Shown here piece after piece: positions 1 to 5,510 of a stretch of 7,689 nt of DNA. Origin of the DNA: Bacteroidota bacterium (lineage in GTDB: Bacteria; Bacteroidota; Ignavibacteria; SZUA-365). A model generated the notes under the pieces. The model saw only the letters and a list, made by a program, of their open reading frames with translations, ran no database searches and was not told the origin of the DNA. How positions within the stretch are numbered: the stretch's first letter is position 1; every line of letters starts with the position of its first letter. Position numbers and translations under genes: made by a program. Location: the NCBI GenBank assembly GCA_018224415.1, contig JAGTUZ010000080.1, positions 1 through 7,689 of the forward strand, in the 5' to 3' direction.

Positions 1-138
1 GCTGTTTTGCTCCCAGGCCTCGGCGCGGCGCCCCTGGAACAGGCCGCAGTCCATGAGGATGCGGCTGCCGTTGACTTCGAGAAGATGCGCCGAGCCGGTG
101 ACGTTGCGCGCGGCGCCGTGAAAGCTGAGTCGGATCAT
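1..138 (-). CDS. MBL-fold/beta-CASP nuclease-like protein, N-terminal fragment
   Basis: Only the first 46 codons are inside the window; the gene continues past base 1. The visible peptide starts MIRLSFHGAARNVTGSAHLL and continues with VNGSRILMDCGLFQG. This is the opening beta-strand pair of beta-CASP metallo-beta-lactamase proteins (the YSH1/CPSF73-like RNA-processing exonuclease family), which typically read 'GAAxxVTGSxxLLE...LLDCGLFQG'. The zinc ligands (HxHxDH) should come shortly after the last visible residue, so catalytic competence cannot be judged. The start is ATG at 138, with GAGGA (bases 145-149 on the plus strand) six bases upstream. The gene follows the E1 gene on the same strand after a 91-bp gap with no obvious terminator, so co-transcription is possible. 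Known members cleave RNA using two metal ions; assigning this one as an RNase is inference from family resemblance. Confidence 0.85.
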   Translation of the reverse strand, partial: MIRLSFHGAARNVTGSAHLLEVNGSRILMDCGLFQGRRAEAWEQNS

Positions 139-144
139 GTCGTG

Positions 145-149
145 TCCTC
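145..149 (-). promoter_or_regulatory. Ribosome binding site of the MBL-fold gene
   Basis: GAGGA on the minus strand, six bases before the ATG at 138. It fixes the start of the truncated MBL-fold gene. No good promoter was found in the 91 bp between this gene and the E1 stop codon. Confidence 0.5.
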
Positions 150-229
150 GTGTGGTTGCAACGCATCGCTTGCATGCGGCGGCCTGGCGGAAGTGCGGGG
201 GCGCGGCGGTGATGCGGGGAAAACGCGGT

Positions 230-2320
230 TCAATAGCGGGCAAGCGCAAGCGCCGCGTCGTGGATGTTGTCTTCGCCGACGAGCACGGCCTGTTCGAGCA
301 CACGGGCGAATCCCACTGGCGTGTCGAGCGAGGCCACGCGGCGTACCGGGGCGTCGAGATATTCGAAGAGTTCCTCGCCGATGTATGCTGCGAGTTCGCC
401 GCCGAAGCCGCCGGTCCGTCCGGCCTCGTGCACAACCAGTGCCTTGCCGGTCTTGCGCACGGTCACGGCGATGGCCTCGCGGTCGTAGGGGATGATGGTG
501 CGCAGGTCGAGGACTTCGCATGACACCCCCGCGGCGGACAGCCGGTCGGCGGCATGGAGGGCGAGATGCACGGGATTGCCGTAGGTGATGATGCTCAGGT
601 CCGTCCCCTCTCGACGCACACGCGCGCGCCCCACCGGCACGCAGAGTTCCGGACGCGGAAACTGCGAGCGCGCCCAGGGATGGTTGTAGAGATACTTCGG
701 TTCGAGATACACCGTGACCCCGCGCGTGCGGAAGGCGCAGCGCAGCAGGCCCGCCGCGTCGTCGGCAAAGGCGGGCATGACGATGCGCAGTCCGGGGATG
801 TTGGCGATGGCCGCCTCGATGCTCTGCGAATGGTAGATCCCGCCCTGGATGTAGCCCCCCGAGGCCAGACGCACGATTATATTCGGAGCGAATTGTCCGT
901 TACTCCGCCAGTATTCATGCGCGGTGTTGACGAGCTGCTCCATGGCGGGCCAGAAATAGTCGGCGAATTCCGCGCCCTCGACCACCACCCAGATGTCGTC
1001 GCTGTAGCGGCAGAAGCCGTTGGCGGTGCCGAGTATGAAATCCTCCGCGATGGGGGCGTTGAACACGCGGTTGTTGCCGAATTCCTGCAGCATGCCCTTG
1101 GTGACGTTGAACACGCCGCCTTTTTCGCGCGAGGCGACATCCTGTCCCCATAGAAAAGTGCTCGGGTTGCGGCGGAATTCCTCGATCAGCGCGCGGTTGA
1201 TGGCCTCGCGCAGGGTGAGGGATTCGTCCTCGTCTGCGTGCTTCGCCATCAGGGTGACGTATTTCTCGTTGGAGAGCGGACAGACATGCGTGTCGTCGGC
1301 GTTCACGAATTTCCGCACGGTCGCGGGATCGGGCTCCGGTGCGGCCTCGGCGCGGGCGCTTTCCTCTTCCAGTTGCCGCAGGTTCTCCGCTTCTATCGTC
1401 TCGAGTTCATCGTCCGTACAGATGGCCTCGGTAATAAGAAAGGCGCGCAGGCGGATCAGCGGATCGCGGCGTCGGGCCTCGCCCAGTTCCACCTCGTCGC
1501 GGTAGAGTTCGTGCCGGTCGGAATTGCTATGCGCTCCGATGCGCACGCAGTCGGCGTGTACCATGGCGGGACCCTCGCCCGAACGGGCGTAGGCCATGGC
1601 CTGCTGCATGACCTCCCATGAATCGAAGATGCTTGTGCCGTCGCAGTTGAGCACCAGCAGATTGCGGAAGCCGTGGAAGTTGTCAGCAATGTTGGTATTG
1701 GCGCTTTGTTCGTGTACCGGCACAGAGATGGCGTACCCATTGTTTTGCAGTACGAATACCACCGGCAGCCGCTCGCGGCAGGCGCCCGACAGCGCCTCGT
1801 AGAAATACCCTTCCGACGTGGCCGACTCGCCGCTGCTGTACACGGCCACCTCATCGCCCTCGAAGCGGTGGATGGCGCGCGCCACGCCCACGGCGTGCAG
1901 TGAATGGCTGCCGACGCAGGAGGACACGTTCTGTATGCGCATGGACGGCTTGGCGAAGTGGTTGCTCATGTGGCGTCCGCCGCTCGCCGGATCCGTCGCC
2001 TTCGAGAGACCGTTGAGCACGATCTCCTCGACCGTCAAACCCGCCGCGAGCACGGTCACCAGGTCGCGGTAGTAGGGAAAGAGAAAATCGCGTCCGCGAT
2101 CGAGCGACAGTCCCAGCGCGAGCTGAATGCCTTCGTGTCCCGCACAGGGCGCGTGATACGACCACCCCTTCGACATCTTCAGATAGCGCGCGGCCTTCTC
2201 GTCGAGGCTGCGTCCGAGATGCATGAGCCGGTACCAGTCACGGACCGTCTCCGGTGTGATGTGCCCGGGCCGTTCCCCGAGCGGATGGAATTCTATGGGA
2301 GGATGTGTCGGCGTGTACAT
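230..2320 (-). CDS. Fused 2-oxoacid dehydrogenase E1, alpha and beta subunits in one chain
   Basis: A 696-aa thiamine-diphosphate enzyme that decarboxylates a 2-oxoacid and passes the acyl group to the lipoyl E2 subunit. Residues ~20-330 are the E1-alpha half, with the ThDP/Mg motif G164-E165-S166...N193-N194-G195-Y196 and the HSNSD loop at 264-268. Residues ~365-696 are the E1-beta half, with NAPIAED (E426 aligns with the catalytic Glu) and YHSQS (H497 aligns with the conserved active-site His). A charged, Ala/Glu-rich linker (~300-355) joins them. The acidic residue in GES and the HSNSD loop resemble the branched-chain (2-oxoisovalerate) enzyme more than pyruvate dehydrogenase, so a role in branched-chain fatty-acid precursor or amino-acid metabolism is likely but not proven. 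I chose ATG 2320 because family similarity begins soon after it. The same frame stays open 100 codons further upstream, but there it reads through 8-bp repeats and the hup promoter. No E2 or E3 gene is in the window. Confidence 0.93.
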   Translation of the reverse strand: MYTPTHPPIEFHPLGERPGHITPETVRDWYRLMHLGRSLDEKAARYLKMSKGWSYHAPCAGHEGIQLALGLSLDRGRDFLFPYYRDLVTVLAAGLTVEEIVLNGLSKATDPASGGRHMSNHFAKPSMRIQNVSSCVGSHSLHAVGVARAIHRFEGDEVAVYSSGESATSEGYFYEALSGACRERLPVVFVLQNNGYAISVPVHEQSANTNIADNFHGFRNLLVLNCDGTSIFDSWEVMQQAMAYARSGEGPAMVHADCVRIGAHSNSDRHELYRDEVELGEARRRDPLIRLRAFLITEAICTDDELETIEAENLRQLEEESARAEAAPEPDPATVRKFVNADDTHVCPLSNEKYVTLMAKHADEDESLTLREAINRALIEEFRRNPSTFLWGQDVASREKGGVFNVTKGMLQEFGNNRVFNAPIAEDFILGTANGFCRYSDDIWVVVEGAEFADYFWPAMEQLVNTAHEYWRSNGQFAPNIIVRLASGGYIQGGIYHSQSIEAAIANIPGLRIVMPAFADDAAGLLRCAFRTRGVTVYLEPKYLYNHPWARSQFPRPELCVPVGRARVRREGTDLSIITYGNPVHLALHAADRLSAAGVSCEVLDLRTIIPYDREAIAVTVRKTGKALVVHEAGRTGGFGGELAAYIGEELFEYLDAPVRRVASLDTPVGFARVLEQAVLVGEDNIHDAALALARY

Positions 2321-2348
2321 GTGTGTGCTTTCATCAGGTTCTATGGTG

Positions 2349-2379
2349 GAAAAATAGGGTATCGCGTGCGGCCTTCCAA
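2349..2379 (-). promoter_or_regulatory. Candidate promoter of the E1 gene (Bacteroidota-type layout)
   Basis: Read on the minus strand, TTGG (2376-2379) is followed after exactly 19 bases by TATTTTTC (2349-2356). This fits the TTTG-N19-TAnnTTTG pattern with one mismatch in each box. Transcription would start near 2342, giving a leader of about 22 nt before ATG 2320. The only Shine-Dalgarno-like bases are a weak GATGAAAG. Assignment rests on pattern match alone. Confidence 0.35.
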
Positions 2380-2390
2380 CCGGGGAGGAC

Positions 2391-2430
2391 GTGAGGGCGT
2401 GAGGGCGTGAGGACGTGAGGGCGTGAGGGG
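2391..2430. repeat. Tandem 8-bp repeat array (GTGAGGGC x5)
   Basis: Five head-to-tail octamers: GTGAGGGC, GTGAGGGC, GTGAGGAC, GTGAGGGC, GTGAGGGG. A degenerate unit (GGGAGGAC, 2383-2390) precedes them, and GGAGAGGC occurs at 2441-2448. The array lies between the divergent E1 and hup promoters, immediately upstream of the E1 promoter candidate. The regularly spaced GGG runs could allow a G-quadruplex with one long loop. Slippage in such an array would change promoter spacing or local structure. Whether it has a function is unknown. Confidence 0.9.
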
Positions 2431-2479
2431 GAATGGACGCGGAGAGGCGATACACAAAGGAACCGTGGGGGTATAGGCG

Positions 2480-2499
2480 GGGTGACCGGCTTTTCACCC
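2480..2499. repeat. Short inverted repeat upstream of hup promoter
   Basis: GGGTGA (2480-2485) and TCACCC (2494-2499) form a perfect 6-bp inverted repeat around 8 bases. It sits about 44 bp upstream of the hup -33 box, between the two divergent promoters. It could be an operator half-site pair or chance. No T-run follows, so it is not a terminator. Confidence 0.25.
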
Positions 2500-2542
2500 T
2501 TGGAATTATTGATGAAAAAGTGCATCGGGCATGCGAAAAGTA

Positions 2543-2573
2543 TTTGACTCCTGTCGTTTTTTCTTTATGTTTG
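2543..2573 (+). promoter_or_regulatory. hup promoter, exact Bacteroidota -33/-7 consensus
   Basis: TTTG (2543-2546), 19 bases, then TATGTTTG (2566-2573). This matches the Bacteroidota primary-sigma consensus (TTTG, 19-21 bp, TAnnTTTG) at every defined position. The same bases also give a fair classical reading (TTGACT, 16 bp, TATGTT). Transcription is expected to start near 2580, leaving a leader of about 33 nt. The flanking stretch 2500-2575 is visibly AT-richer than the rest of the window, as expected for a strong promoter. Confidence 0.72.
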
Positions 2574-2603
2574 ATCGAGCATTCCATCACACCCACCAAC
2601 CTC

Positions 2604-2609
2604 AGGAGG
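2604..2609 (+). promoter_or_regulatory. Strong Shine-Dalgarno of hup
   Basis: AGGAGG is a full match to the anti-Shine-Dalgarno, but only four bases (CCCC) separate it from ATG 2614, which is short. Strong Shine-Dalgarno sites are uncommon in much of Bacteroidota, so this one points to high expression or to a lineage outside the classical Bacteroidia. Confidence 0.65.
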
Positions 2610-2613
2610 CCCC

Positions 2614-2910
2614 ATGGCAAAAGCAGCTGCGAAGCCCATGACCAAAAAAGAGATCATCGACTTCCTTTCCGAGAAGAGCGGTCTCAACAAAAAACAGACC
2701 GAGGAGTTCATCACTCTTTACAACGATCTGGTCTACAAGCAGACGAAGAAGATGAAAGAATTCGTCATGCCGGGTCTCGGCAAGTGGGTCACCGCAAAGA
2801 CCAAGGCACGCCAGGGACGCAATCCGGCCACCGGCGAGACGATCAAGATCCCGGCAAAGACCGTGGTGAAATTCCGCGTAGCAAAAGCCGCGAAAGATTC
2901 GATTCTCTAA
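2614..2910 (+). CDS. hup: HU-family DNA-binding (nucleoid) protein
   Basis: A 98-aa basic protein of the HU/IHF family, which dimerises and bends DNA without strong sequence specificity. After a short Ala/Lys leader (MAKAAAKP), residues 9-45 form the helical dimerisation part (MTKKEIIDFLSEKSGLNKKQ). Residues 50-68 match the beta-sheet signature 'F-PGLGKW'. The DNA-binding arm begins with R69-N70-P71-ATGE, whose Pro is the intercalating residue of the family. The C-terminal VKFRVAKAAKDSI is typical. It is about 8 residues longer than the usual 90-aa HU, all at the N-terminus. It is a single-gene unit: an exact-consensus promoter and strong RBS precede it and an intrinsic terminator follows 23 bases after the stop. 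HU versus IHF-like partner cannot be settled from sequence alone, so the symbol is by family. Confidence 0.95.
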   Translation: MAKAAAKPMTKKEIIDFLSEKSGLNKKQTEEFITLYNDLVYKQTKKMKEFVMPGLGKWVTAKTKARQGRNPATGETIKIPAKTVVKFRVAKAAKDSIL

Positions 2911-2933
2911 CAACGTCGGGCTGAACTCAACGT

Positions 2934-2960
2934 GAAGGCGCCGTTCGCGGCGCCTTCTTT
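2934..2960 (+). terminator. Rho-independent terminator of hup
   Basis: Ten-base arms GAAGGCGCCG (2934-2943) and CGGCGCCTTC (2948-2957) pair perfectly around a stable TTCG tetraloop and are followed by TTTAG. The stem begins 23 bases after the hup stop. The U-tract is short (three T), but the stem is very strong. Confidence 0.85.
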
Positions 2961-2990
2961 AGTATACGGGCTTCAGCAGTATACGGGCTT
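2961..2990. repeat. 13-bp direct repeat just after the hup terminator
   Basis: AGTATACGGGCTT occurs at 2961-2973 and again at 2978-2990, a 17-bp period. Each copy contains the 6-bp palindrome GTATAC. It lies in the spacer before comM. It may be a local tandem duplication or a paired binding site; nothing in the sequence decides between these. Confidence 0.8.
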
Positions 2991-3030
2991 AATCGTCCGC
3001 ATTCGGGGATCCGTTTCTCCCTTTCTTTTC

Positions 3031-3044
3031 CGCCGCGCGCGGCG
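3031..3044. repeat. 14-bp perfect GC palindrome upstream of comM
   Basis: CGCCGCGCGCGGCG is its own reverse complement and sits 76 bp before the comM start. It could be an operator or a chance product of high-GC sequence. No convincing promoter was found for comM between 2991 and 3119. TTGACA at 3081 has no -10 box at a suitable distance. Confidence 0.2.
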
Positions 3045-3105
3045 TATCCTTCCATCGATCCGCAGGGAGCGCGGGTCGTTTTGACAGCACAACGCCATCA
3101 CAGAC

Positions 3106-3110
3106 AAGGA
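3106..3110 (+). promoter_or_regulatory. Ribosome binding site deciding the comM start
   Basis: AAGGA lies nine bases before ATG 3120, where family similarity begins. An in-frame TTG at 3081 would add 13 residues (MTAQRHHRQGTGS) that do not resemble the family, so ATG 3120 is preferred. Confidence 0.55.
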
Positions 3111-3119
3111 ACAGGGAGC

Positions 3120-4658
3120 ATGGTTTCCATCGTCCACAGCGCGTCCACGCAAGGCGTCGACGCCTTCATCGTCAGCGTCGAAACGCATATCGAGAGCCAG
3201 ATGCCGGGCTTCGTTGTTGTCGGCATGCCCGACCTCGCCGTGCGCGAGAGCAGGGAACGCGTCACCGCCGCAATCAAGAATTCCGGATGTCCTTTTCCGC
3301 TGCGTCGCATCGTGGCCAACCTCGCGCCGGCCGATGTGCGCAAGGAGGGCTCCGCCTTCGACCTGCCGCTGGCGGTGGGCATTCTTCTCGCGACCGGCGA
3401 ACTGCCACCGGGTGATCTCGACCGCACGCTGCTGCTCGGCGAACTCGCCCTCGACGGCAGCCTGCGACCCGTGCACGGCGTGCTGCCCATCGCACTGGAG
3501 GCGCGCCGGCGCCGCTTCCGCCGGGTGCTGCTGCCCGCCGTCAATGCACGCGAGGCGGCGATGGTGCAGGGACTCGACGTCTTCCCCTGTGCCTCCCTGC
3601 GCGAGGCGCTGCGCCTGCTCGACGGCACACAGCCCGCGCCGAAGCCGTACCGCGTCAACTTCGAGGAGGTGTTCGCCCAGCAGCAGGCGAAGTATCCCGT
3701 CGACTTTTCGGATGTGAAGGGACAGGAAAACGTCAAGCGCGCGCTGGAGGTGGCCGCGGCTGGGGGACACAACATCATTCTCATCGGGCCGCCGGGTTCG
3801 GGAAAGACCATGCTGGCCAAACGCCTGCCCACCATCCTGCCCCCGCTCACTTTCGACGAGGCGCTGGAGACCACGAAAATCCACTCCATCGCCGGACTGC
3901 TGGCGCCGGGTTCGGCCCTTGTCGCAACGCGTCCCTTCCGCTCACCGCATCACACCATCAGCGACGCGGCGCTGGTGGGCGGCGGCGTGGGTTTCGCGCG
4001 GCCGGGCGAGATCAGTCTCTCGCACAATGGCGTGCTGTTTCTCGACGAACTGCCGGAGTTTGCGCGCAACGTGCTCGAGGTGCTGCGGCAGCCGCTGGAG
4101 GAAGGGGCGGTCACTATCGCGCGCTCGAAGTCCAGCGTCGAGTATCCCGCGAATTTCATGCTCGTCGCGGCGATGAATCCCTGTCCCTGCGGCAACGCCG
4201 GCAATCCCCGTCACGAATGCCTCTGCAGCGAACTGCAGGTGCAGAAGTACATCGGTCGGATCTCCGGACCGCTGCTCGACCGCATCGATATCCATGTGGA
4301 ATGTCCGCAGGTGAAATACCAGGAACTCGCGAGCGACCGGCGCGGCGATTCGTCCGACCGCGTGCGCGTCCGCGTCATTGCCGCCCGCGCCCGCCAGCAG
4401 GCGCGCTTCTCCGGACGCAGCGGCATGCACAGCAACGCCATGATGAACCACCGCGACATCGCCCAGTACTGCCGCATCGACGAGACCTCGCGCGAATTGC
4501 TGCGCGCGGCCTCGCAGGCCCTCGGCTTCAGCGCCCGCGCCTATGACCGCATCCTCAAGGTCGGCCGCACGATCGCGGACCTTGCCGCCTCCGATGCCAT
4601 ACGGGCCGAACATCTTTCGGAAGCCATCCAGTACCGTGATCTTGATCGCAGGATATGA
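3120..4658 (+). CDS. comM: ComM/YifB-family AAA+ ATPase (Mg-chelatase-like)
   Basis: A 512-aa protein, the normal family length. ComM is known as a hexameric helicase that promotes branch migration when transforming DNA is integrated; YifB is the same family. Residues 1-165 are the ChlI/Lon-like N-domain, opening MVSIVHSASTQGVDAF and including GMPDLAVRESRERV and NLAPADVRKEGSAFDLP. The AAA+ core follows: Walker A GPPGSGKT 223-230, the loop FRSPHHTISDAALVGGG at 273-289, Walker B VLFLDE 305-310, and the SGPLLDRIDIH element at 382-392 with R388 as the likely arginine finger. Residues ~415-512 are the Mg-chelatase C-terminal helical domain. Two CxC pairs (C355/C357 and C367/C369) form a plausible metal site between sensor 1 and the arginine finger; Cys here is common in non-enterobacterial members. 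It stands alone between the hup terminator and a convergent gene. Family is certain. That the host is naturally transformable is inference. Confidence 0.95.
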   Translation: MVSIVHSASTQGVDAFIVSVETHIESQMPGFVVVGMPDLAVRESRERVTAAIKNSGCPFPLRRIVANLAPADVRKEGSAFDLPLAVGILLATGELPPGDLDRTLLLGELALDGSLRPVHGVLPIALEARRRRFRRVLLPAVNAREAAMVQGLDVFPCASLREALRLLDGTQPAPKPYRVNFEEVFAQQQAKYPVDFSDVKGQENVKRALEVAAAGGHNIILIGPPGSGKTMLAKRLPTILPPLTFDEALETTKIHSIAGLLAPGSALVATRPFRSPHHTISDAALVGGGVGFARPGEISLSHNGVLFLDELPEFARNVLEVLRQPLEEGAVTIARSKSSVEYPANFMLVAAMNPCPCGNAGNPRHECLCSELQVQKYIGRISGPLLDRIDIHVECPQVKYQELASDRRGDSSDRVRVRVIAARARQQARFSGRSGMHSNAMMNHRDIAQYCRIDETSRELLRAASQALGFSARAYDRILKVGRTIADLAASDAIRAEHLSEAIQYRDLDRRI

Positions 4659-4660
4659 GC

Positions 4661-4716
4661 GGAGAGGTGGAAAGGCGGGGAGGGGGAGAGACGGAAAGGC
4701 GCCGAGGGGGAGAGGC
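4661..4716. repeat. Purine-rich 24-bp tandem repeat made of 8-bp units
   Basis: Two 24-bp copies (4661-4684 and 4685-4708) agree at 20 of 24 positions, followed by a partial third, GGAGAGGC (4709-4716). Each copy splits into three octamers: copy 1 is GGAGAGGT, GGAAAGGC, GGGGAGGG; copy 2 is GGAGAGAC, GGAAAGGC, GCCGAGGG. It begins two bases after the comM stop and fills much of the gap to the convergent glycosyltransferase gene. The octamer GGAGAGGC also occurs at 2441-2448, beside the GTGAGGGC array, so the two arrays look related in make-up. Confidence 0.85.
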
Positions 4717-4727
4717 TTGTCGCGTCA

Positions 4728-4743
4728 GAACGTGTGGACGTTC
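4728..4743. other. Small hairpin between convergent genes
   Basis: GAACGT (4728-4733) and ACGTTC (4738-4743) pair around GTGG, just past the stop of the minus-strand glycosyltransferase gene and 70 bases beyond the comM stop. A two-way terminator is expected in this position, but no T-run follows on either strand. It is therefore only a weak candidate. Confidence 0.3.
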
Positions 4744-4746
4744 GGC

Positions 4747-5490
4747 TTACGCGCGCGTCCACCACTCCCTTGCCACCGCGGCGGCGAAACGCGGGAGGCC
4801 GAGCAGGTAGCGCCGCCAGAGACGCGAGGGCTCGTGCACGAGGCGGTGCAGCCATTCGAGGCGAAGCGCGCGCATCCACCGCGGGGCGCGGGCTCGCGTG
4901 CGTGCGAGGAACTCGAGAAAATTGCCCGTGGCCGCTGTGAGTGGAACACCGGCGGTGCGGAGATAACGCGCGATCCATTCGAACTGCAACGGCGTGCCGA
5001 GTCCGAGCAACAGCAGGTCGGGCGCGAAGGCACGTATGTCGGCAAGCACTGTGTCATCGGCCACATCTATCTGGCCGTGATGCGTGCGCACGACGCAGCC
5101 GGGAGCAGCGCGGTCGAGGATCGCGGGCAGGGCGGCTGCGGCCGCAGGACTGCCCCCGAGAAGATACACGCGGCGTCCCTGCGCCAGCGTGCGCTCGAGG
5201 AGGCGGTGATGAAAGTCCGTGGCATTGCCGTTTACCCATCCGCGGGCGCCGGTCAGGCGTGCGGCCGCGCGCACCGCCACTCCGTCGGCGACCACGAGCG
5301 CGGCGTCGCCAAGCAGGTCGCGGAGCCAGGGACGGTTCCGCGCTTCGAGCAGAATATGGAAATGGGCGTACGCGGTAAAGGAGGGGGGGGAGTCAGCGGC
5401 GACCGCGTGGGCCGCCGCGACAAGATCGTCATAGGCCGCGTTGTGCAGACGGACAGAGAGAAGGCGGTGTGTGCGCGGAGCGGCGCCCAT
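4747..5490 (-). CDS. WecG/TagA/CpsF-family glycosyltransferase
   Basis: A 247-aa GT26-type transferase. Known members move ManNAc, ManNAcA or a related sugar from a UDP donor to an undecaprenyl-linked acceptor at the inner membrane face, for surface polysaccharide or teichoic-acid linkage. Signatures in order: VVADG 66-70 (D69 aligns with the proposed catalytic Asp), NG...TDF 87-93, GRRVYLLGGSP 105-115, PDLLLLGLGTP 157-167, and a basic, Trp/Arg-rich tail (RAPRWMRALRLEWLHRLVHEPSRLWRRYL) typical of the membrane-associating appendage. Two oddities: the usual 'TPxQExWI' reads TPLQFEWI, and the Asn near 'TxNAxH' is replaced in TAYAHFHIL. Both could alter the sugar used. The start is ATG 5490, with only weak Shine-Dalgarno resemblance. 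It begins 17 bases after the stop of the hypothetical gene, so the two are probably one operon. Sugar specificity cannot be told. Confidence 0.92.
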   Translation of the reverse strand: MGAAPRTHRLLSVRLHNAAYDDLVAAAHAVAADSPPSFTAYAHFHILLEARNRPWLRDLLGDAALVVADGVAVRAAARLTGARGWVNGNATDFHHRLLERTLAQGRRVYLLGGSPAAAAALPAILDRAAPGCVVRTHHGQIDVADDTVLADIRAFAPDLLLLGLGTPLQFEWIARYLRTAGVPLTAATGNFLEFLARTRARAPRWMRALRLEWLHRLVHEPSRLWRRYLLGLPRFAAAVAREWWTRA

Positions 5491-5510
5491 GGCTCATGTG
5501 ACGCGGATCA
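5491..5510. repeat. Direct repeat, copy 1 (3' side of the hypothetical gene)
   Basis: GGCTCA joined to TGTGACGCGGATCA. The same two blocks recur at 6170-6194, separated there by five extra bases. This copy includes the stop codon of the hypothetical gene and all of its spacer to the glycosyltransferase start. Confidence 0.8.

Noticed and set aside
554..1621. Plus-strand open frames opposite the E1 gene
   Set aside because: All are antisense shadows of a gene with complete domain motifs, and have no recognisable domains of their own.
2391..2430. CRISPR array
   Set aside because: The units are contiguous 8-mers with no spacers.
2321..2620. In-frame upstream extension of the E1 gene by 100 codons to 2620
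   Set aside because: The frame is open, but it translates the octamer array as a repetitive peptide, crosses the hup promoter and RBS on the opposite strand, and has no family similarity. The 8-bp units in groups of three keep the frame open artificially.
3081..3119. TTG start for comM at 3081, and TTGACA there as a -35 box
   Set aside because: The extra 13 residues do not match the family, and AAGGA is well placed for ATG 3120. No -10 box lies 16-18 bp after TTGACA.
2973..3889. Long minus-strand open frames opposite comM (303 and 263 codons)
   Set aside because: They are antisense to an unambiguous AAA+ gene with intact motifs, show high-GC codon-shadow composition (Arg/Ala/Ser/Gly-rich), and match no family.
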